This document shows positions 7,156 to 10,703 of a DNA stretch of 10,703 nt, piece after piece. Under the pieces are notes generated by a model. The model was not told the origin of the DNA, ran no database searches, and worked only from the letters and a program-made list of their open reading frames with translations. The stretch is from CANJSG01 sp038203875 (GTDB lineage Bacteria > Verrucomicrobiota > Verrucomicrobiia > Limisphaerales > CANJSG01), in the NCBI GenBank assembly GCA_038203875.1, contig JBBRDN010000161.1:1-10703 (forward strand), in the 5' to 3' direction. Both the position numbers and the translations under genes were made by a program. Positions within the stretch are counted from its first letter, which is position 1. Each line of letters opens with the position of its first letter.

Positions 7156-7181
7156 GTGTTCAGGCGTTTTGCAGAGGTCTC
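7156..7181. repeat. IS5-like terminal repeat (right end of the scar)
   Basis: The reverse complement of the last bases reads GAGACCTCTGCAAAACG, of the form common at IS5-type ends, and it lies 30 bases before the transposase ATG, as expected for the 5' end. Compared without gaps with the end at 5519, I count 16 of 26 positions alike, including the AAAA and TGAAC blocks. Confidence 0.5.
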
Positions 7182-7468
7182 TTACTGATAGGCGCCCGAT
7201 ACTGGACCATACGTTTGTGGAATGCCCGTTAGGAATTGGCCGCGTCACGAAGGATCAAGAATCGTAACAAGCTGATCTTCTCCGAAGAGCTGGAAAACAT
7301 TACGAATCGGATTCGGGAATCCAATAATTGGACCCGGAATGACGCAGCAAACGGAATGGTTCGACTTCAACTGAATCCTTACAGTCCACTTGGCTTCGTG
7401 GAATTGGGAGATTTCGTGACAAGATCGTTGCCGTGTCTTCACACGAGGATGCCAACAGGGTTGCTAGA
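7182..7468. other. Upstream region of the HD oxygenase gene, no confident gene
   Basis: About 290 bases. An 80-codon frame (7236-7478) crosses it, but it has no family I recognise, no ribosome site, and it overlaps the start of the next gene, so I treat it as chance. Dyads at 7303-7331 are listed separately. I see no convincing -35/-10 pair. GC is lower than in the genes on either side, which fits a regulatory region. Confidence 0.35.
7303..7331. promoter_or_regulatory. Three chained dyads upstream of the HD oxygenase gene
   Basis: Three inverted repeats overlap or touch: CGAATC-g-GATTCG (7303-7315), GGATTC-gg-GAATCC (7309-7322) and CCAAT-a-ATTGG (7321-7331). All arms are perfect. Overlapping dyads like these could be an operator for a dimeric regulator or alternative hairpins in the leader. 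They lie about 140 to 165 bases before the likely start codon. The function is inferred from position only. Confidence 0.35.
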
Positions 7469-7498
7469 ATGTCCCTAATGGCTAGAATGCCCCTAGTG
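7463..7498 (+). repeat. 18-bp tandem repeat over the start of the HD oxygenase gene
   Basis: GCTAGAATGTCCCTAATG (7463-7480) is followed directly by GCTAGAATGCCCCTAGTG (7481-7498), with 16 of 18 bases alike. Each unit contributes an in-frame ATG at the same place (7469 and 7487), and the first unit adds a third at 7478. Because 18 is a multiple of three the frame is kept, so the duplication adds six residues to the N-terminus and gives a choice of starts. Confidence 0.8.
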
Positions 7499-8059
7499 GA
7501 TACTTCCAATCCGAGAATCGTCGACGAGATCATGGGCAACTTCGCCGCGCGCGGGGGAAGGCACTACGGCGAGCAGGTCACGGAGCTTCAACACGCGTTG
7601 CAGTGCGCGACTTTCGCCCAAAGGAACGGTGAATCCCCGAACCTGGTTGCCGCCTGCCTGCTGCATGATTATGGCCATCTGCTGCATGATCTCGGGGAGG
7701 ACATCGCCGACAAGGGAGTGGATGCCCGGCACGAGGAAGTAGGGGCCAACTGGCTGAAGCGCCATTTCGTCGAAGAAGTGGTCGAACCGGTCCGGCTGCA
7801 TGTCGCGGCCAAACGTTATCTCTGCTGGAAGGAAGCCGACTATTTGGCCGGTCTGTCCGAGGCGTCGCTCCTGAGCCTGAAACTCCAGGGCGGCCCGATG
7901 AACGACGAGGAGGGCCGGGAGTTTGAAGCACTGCCGCACTGTGACGCGGCAGTGCGCCTGCGCCGCTACGACGACATGGGCAAGGTGACGGACATGGAGA
8001 CTCCGGCCGTCACCGAGTTCCGCACGCTGATCGAATCCTTCGTCCGCAAGTCCGACTAG
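7469..8059 (+). CDS. PhnZ/TmpB-like HD-domain diiron oxygenase, phosphonate C-P cleavage family
   Basis: Members of this family (PhnZ, TmpB; the phosphonate-operon HD group TIGR03276) use a mixed-valent Fe(II)/Fe(III) pair and O2 to cleave the C-P bond of an organophosphonate in the cytoplasm. From ATG 7469 (196 residues) the HD metal set is complete and spaced as in PhnZ: His42, His66-Asp67, His88, His111 and Asp168. His70 and Lys115 (HVAAKRYL), which match phosphonate-binding positions of PhnZ as I recall them, are also kept. Glu35 matches the substrate-gate Glu, but the partner Tyr is displaced: the text is RHYGE, with His at the expected Tyr place and Tyr33 next to it. Possible starts are GTG 7433 and ATG 7469, 7478 and 7487; 7469 has the only weak ribosome site (AGGG, 8 bases away), while 7487 gives a 190-residue protein. 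The transporter-like gene follows after 31 bases. The family is clear; the substrate is not known. Confidence 0.9.
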   Translation: MSLMARMPLVDTSNPRIVDEIMGNFAARGGRHYGEQVTELQHALQCATFAQRNGESPNLVAACLLHDYGHLLHDLGEDIADKGVDARHEEVGANWLKRHFVEEVVEPVRLHVAAKRYLCWKEADYLAGLSEASLLSLKLQGGPMNDEEGREFEALPHCDAAVRLRRYDDMGKVTDMETPAVTEFRTLIESFVRKSD

Positions 8060-8090
8060 TTTCTCCCGCCCAGGACAGGGCGCCTTTCCC

Positions 8091-9380
8091 ATGAGCGAAG
8101 CCACGGCGACGGGCGATTCCTCCCTCCGGCAACCCCTGTGGGCCTCCAACCGAATACTCCTTTCCCTGTGGTGCATCGTTGCCGCGTTCGGCACCTACGC
8201 GTGCATGTATGGCTTCCGCAAGCCTTTCACCGCGGCCGGCTACGCGGATTGGGGGGAAGGCTTCAAGGCGTTGCTCGTCACATCCCAGGTGCTTGGCTAC
8301 ATGGTTTCGAAGATGGTCGGCATCAAGGTCATTTCCGAAATGCGGCCGGAACGACGGGCGGTGACATTGCTGGGATTTATCGGAATCGCCCAGGTCGCCC
8401 TGCTTCTTTTCGCGATCGTCCCCCGGCCCTACAATGCCGCCTGCCTGTTCCTCAACGGCCTGCCGCTCGGAATGGTGTTCGGTCTTGTTCTCGGATTCCT
8501 GGAGGGACGCCGACTGACCGAGGCATTTGTGGCCGGGCTCTGCGTCAGCTTCATCCTTGCGGATGGTTTCACGAAGTCGGTCGGAGCCTGGCTTCTCAAA
8601 GCGGGGGTCACCGAAGCATGGATGCCATTCATGGCCGGGCTGATCTTCCTTGTCCCGTTGGTTTTGTTCGTCGAGATGCTCCGGCGCATCCCGCCGCCCG
8701 ATCATAGGGACGTCGCCGAACGGTCGGCACGCATGCCGATGACCGCCCGCGACCGCTGGACCATGCTCCGCAAACACGGCGCCGGGCTCGGCCTGATCAC
8801 GCTGGCCTTCCTGCTTGTCACCATCCTCCGAAGCCTTCGCGCCGACTTCGCACCCGAGATCTGGACAGGCCTCGGAACCTCCGGCCAGCCGTCCGTCTTC
8901 ACCACGTCGGAGATGTGGGTCGCTCTCGGCGTGATGGCCGTCAACGGATCGGTCGTCCTGATCCGCGACAACCGCCGCGCCTTCTTCGCGGGAATGGGCG
9001 TAGCGATCTTCGGCTTTGGCCTCCTGATCGTGGCACTCCTCGCGAAAACGGCCGGATGGCTTGGGGCCTTTCCATTCATGGTCCTCGTCGGCCTCGGCCT
9101 ATATCTGCCCTACGTGGCGGTTCACACGACGATCTTCGAGCGACTGATCGCCCTGACGCGCGATCGGGGGAACATGGGTTACCTCATGTATCTGGCAGAT
9201 GCCTCAGGCTACCTCGGCTACGTGGCCGTGATGTTCGCCAAGCCGTATCTCAAGGTTTCCGGGGGATTCCTCGGCTTCTTCGAGCTGACGTGCTGGATCG
9301 TCTCCGGGTTTGCCGTCGCCTCGCTGGTCGGAGCGTGGGCTTTCTTTGCACGGAAACATCGCCGCGATGCCAGTCGCTAG
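8091..9380 (+). CDS. DUF5690-type membrane protein, MFS-like 12-TM transporter, 429 aa
   Basis: A hydrophobic protein with about twelve predicted membrane helices (roughly 22-42, 60-80, 92-110, 115-137, 143-165, 176-196, 232-250, 275-292, 298-317, 324-345, 366-384, 398-420), split by a charged central loop at about 200-230, the plan of the major facilitator superfamily. The first helix ends in MYGFRKPFTAAGY, which resembles the Y-x-x-RK-x-F signature in the organophosphate:phosphate antiporters GlpT and UhpT, where the Arg binds phosphate. I think it belongs to DUF5690. With its neighbours the likely cargo is an organophosphonate or phosphate ester, but transport has not been shown by anything in the sequence. 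ATG 8091 is preceded by AGGACAGG at a long spacing. It is probably in one operon with the HD oxygenase. Its TAG stop overlaps the stop of the convergent FAD gene through CTAG. Confidence 0.82.
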   Translation: MSEATATGDSSLRQPLWASNRILLSLWCIVAAFGTYACMYGFRKPFTAAGYADWGEGFKALLVTSQVLGYMVSKMVGIKVISEMRPERRAVTLLGFIGIAQVALLLFAIVPRPYNAACLFLNGLPLGMVFGLVLGFLEGRRLTEAFVAGLCVSFILADGFTKSVGAWLLKAGVTEAWMPFMAGLIFLVPLVLFVEMLRRIPPPDHRDVAERSARMPMTARDRWTMLRKHGAGLGLITLAFLLVTILRSLRADFAPEIWTGLGTSGQPSVFTTSEMWVALGVMAVNGSVVLIRDNRRAFFAGMGVAIFGFGLLIVALLAKTAGWLGAFPFMVLVGLGLYLPYVAVHTTIFERLIALTRDRGNMGYLMYLADASGYLGYVAVMFAKPYLKVSGGFLGFFELTCWIVSGFAVASLVGAWAFFARKHRRDASR

Positions 9381-10519
9381 CGCTGGCTCCAGAAATCTTC
9401 GGCCACGGCGAATGACCGCGTCATTCCTGCCCCGCCCAGCGCGTTCATCACCACGACACCTGGGGCCGGCTCCGCGATGAACTCGGCCTGCGTCGGATGT
9501 TTCGCGTAAACTCCGTGCCAGCGTTCGGCGATGTCCCAATTCGGAAGGCTTACGATCGGCTTCAGTTCGCGCAGGATCAGATCGTCGATCTCAGCTCGAT
9601 CGAACGGCGTGATGTCAGCGCCGTATTCGTGGGAATCTCCCAGAACCATTCCCCCGTCGCGATGCTGCGACACCATCACGTGGATGCCGAAGCGGTCCAG
9701 TTCGGGAGTTTCGCGCGCGACGCGTTCCCGCAGCGCCTTGAGTGACGGACAGATCTGGAAGATCGCGTAGTGCCGCAGCGTAAGACCGCTGGCAACCATC
9801 GGTCCGGGATTCCAATCCGCCGGCTGCGGAACGGTCCGCAGCATCTGCAGTTTGCAGCGGCGGATTCCCGAGCCGGCGTAGACCTCGGGGAAGAGCGACT
9901 GGAGATCTTCGCCTGTGCAGATCACGATCCTCGGCGCGCGAAAGATTCGCCCCTCCGAAGTGACCGCCGCGCCATCCTCGATCCGCACGACGGGCGTGCC
10001 GAAGCGGAACTCGATGCCGAAGATCCGGTTCAGATACGCCGGCAGCAGCGCGATCGCTTCGCGTGGGTCAACGCAGACTTCGCCGGCGCTCCAGAGCGCA
10101 CCACGGAGATTGGTCGGATTGGCCATCGGCGACCGCGCCAACGTTTCCGCCGGGGACAGCAGCTGCACCGGGACACACAGATCCGGCGCCATGCGCGCAA
10201 ATTCCCTCAGCACCGCCGCCTCGTCCTCGTGATGGGCGAGATGGAGCGAGCCCGTTTCACGGATGAAGAAACCCGCTTCCCCGCCGAGCGTGGTCCAGAT
10301 GTCACGCGAGCGCTGCGCCTGGGAGAAGAGGGGGCCCGCCGGCTGGCCGATGGGCCAGACCATCCCGAAGTTGCGGATCGATGCACCGTGTGCCCGTTCG
10401 TGGCGTTCGAGCACCACGACCTTCAGGCCGCGTTTAGCGAGCGCGAGCGCATTGGCCAAACCGACGATCCCGGCGCCGACGACCACAGCATCAAAGGAGG
10501 AATAGGAGAGCGAGGACAT
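9377..10519 (-). CDS. FAD-dependent amine oxidoreductase (DAO fold), phosphonate-associated type, 380 aa
   Basis: A flavoprotein of the D-amino-acid/glycine oxidase fold (PF01266) that oxidises an amine to an imine, which hydrolyses to the aldehyde or keto product. Residues 11-40 form the FAD-binding Rossmann unit: VVVGAGIVG (GxGxxG at 15-20), ending in Glu38 of VVVLER, which binds the ribose. GASIRNFGMVWPIGQ follows at 45-59, and near the C-terminus NALGGAGMTRSFAVAED (about 359-375) completes the FAD site. The arrangement fits the TIGR03364 group, known from phosphonate gene clusters, where a 2-aminoethylphosphonate-like compound is the proposed substrate; related DadA/glycine oxidases cannot be excluded. 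I chose ATG 10519 because about ten residues before the GxGxxG strand is usual; ATG 10540 and GTG 10555 would add 7 or 12 residues, and none has a good ribosome site. It converges on the transporter gene, so it is transcribed apart from it. Confidence 0.85.
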   Translation of the reverse strand: MSSLSYSSFDAVVVGAGIVGLANALALAKRGLKVVVLERHERAHGASIRNFGMVWPIGQPAGPLFSQAQRSRDIWTTLGGEAGFFIRETGSLHLAHHEDEAAVLREFARMAPDLCVPVQLLSPAETLARSPMANPTNLRGALWSAGEVCVDPREAIALLPAYLNRIFGIEFRFGTPVVRIEDGAAVTSEGRIFRAPRIVICTGEDLQSLFPEVYAGSGIRRCKLQMLRTVPQPADWNPGPMVASGLTLRHYAIFQICPSLKALRERVARETPELDRFGIHVMVSQHRDGGMVLGDSHEYGADITPFDRAEIDDLILRELKPIVSLPNWDIAERWHGVYAKHPTQAEFIAEPAPGVVVMNALGGAGMTRSFAVAEDFWSQR

Positions 10520-10573
10520 GCTAGAAATCGAAGGGACCATCGACCGGACGAGCACTCACCGTCCATTGGGCAT

Positions 10574-10657
10574 TCGTGACGATCAGATGCCGGATTTGAA
10601 ACGGCCCCGTCTAGCGATTGTGGCGCGATCGTGACAATCCCTCCGAAGGTTTGTCAC
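10574..10657. promoter_or_regulatory. Cluster of GTGAC-type repeats upstream of the FAD enzyme
   Basis: TCGTGACGATC (10574-10584) and TCGTGACAATC (10629-10639) are direct repeats alike at 10 of 11 bases. GTGACAA (10631-10637) pairs with TTGTCAC (10651-10657) as a perfect inverted repeat with a 13-base gap. GATTGT (10616-10621) and ACAATC (10634-10639) form a further dyad. The cluster lies 55 to 140 bases upstream of the FAD gene start and just before a possible divergent ATG at 10662, where a shared operator would be expected. It does not match a Pho box. Regulatory role is inferred. Confidence 0.35.
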
Positions 10658-10661
10658 ACGC

Positions 10662-10703
10662 ATGTCCGAGGTTCTCGGCAGCCGGGTGGTCTACCCCACT
10701 CCC
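10662..10703 (+). CDS. Possible start of a divergent gene, cut by the right edge
   Basis: ATG 10662 opens a frame of 14 codons with no stop before the window ends. GAAGG lies 12 bases upstream, rather far for a ribosome site. The position, divergent from the FAD enzyme and beside repeat elements, would suit a regulator or another phosphonate gene, but 14 codons show no family. It may equally be chance. Confidence 0.2.
   Translation, partial: MSEVLGSRVVYPTP

Noticed and set aside
6629..7267. 212-codon plus-strand frame over the second transposase fragment
   Set aside because: Ser/Arg-rich antisense of the transposase pieces that read clearly as IS5-type on the minus strand.
7236..7478. 80-codon frame upstream of the HD oxygenase
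   Set aside because: No recognisable family, no ribosome site, overlaps the next start and lies across the dyads; kept only as a note in the upstream region.
9770..10579. 269-codon plus-strand frame opposite the FAD enzyme
   Set aside because: Arg-rich shadow of a gene with clear FAD-binding motifs on the minus strand; no ribosome site.
10616..10657. Pho box upstream of the FAD enzyme
   Set aside because: TTGTCAC resembles a half site, but there is no second copy in direct orientation at the 11-base spacing a Pho box needs.

Overview
The window looks like a piece of a GC-rich bacterial chromosome or metagenomic contig, most likely from the PVC superphylum and probably Verrucomicrobiota. That is an inference. 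It rests on a secreted HEAT protein, two SASA-type acetylesterases and a sulfatase in translationally coupled order, all exported and mostly without clear Shine-Dalgarno sites, which is the usual make-up of verrucomicrobial glycan loci. No rRNA, tRNA or CRISPR array was seen.

Region A (1-5519, plus strand) is a polysaccharide-decoration operon. It holds the 3' part of a HEAT-repeat protein, a 625-aa sialate O-acetylesterase-like esterase, a 419-aa second SASA-domain esterase and a 464-aa formylglycine sulfatase. Three of the four gene junctions are ATGA stop/start overlaps. The last of these leads into a further exported protein that is cut off after about 33 codons. Together the genes would strip O-acetyl and O-sulfate groups from an acetylated, sulfated glycan outside the cytoplasm.

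Region B (about 5519-7181) is a scar of broken sequence with no intact gene. In order it holds an IS5-type end with the C-terminal tail of a transposase (minus strand), an orphan frameshifted N-terminus of the DNA-repair ATPase UvrA running into a reading frame of unknown origin, a 300-base stretch of small hairpins and short repeats, and the N-terminal third of an IS5-type transposase with two frameshifts (minus strand) ending in a second IS5-like end. The scar truncates the operon of region A.

Region C (7182-10703) carries a compact set that fits organophosphonate use: a PhnZ/TmpB-like HD-domain mixed-valent diiron oxygenase, a 12-TM transporter-like protein (DUF5690 type) with a sugar-phosphate-antiporter-like motif, and, convergent to them, a glycine/D-amino-acid-oxidase-type FAD enzyme of the phosphonate-associated group. 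One reading is that the transporter imports an aminophosphonate, the FAD enzyme oxidises its amine, and the HD oxygenase cleaves the C-P bond. The sequence shows the families; the substrate is not known. Inverted and direct repeats lie upstream of the HD oxygenase and upstream of the FAD enzyme and may be regulator sites.
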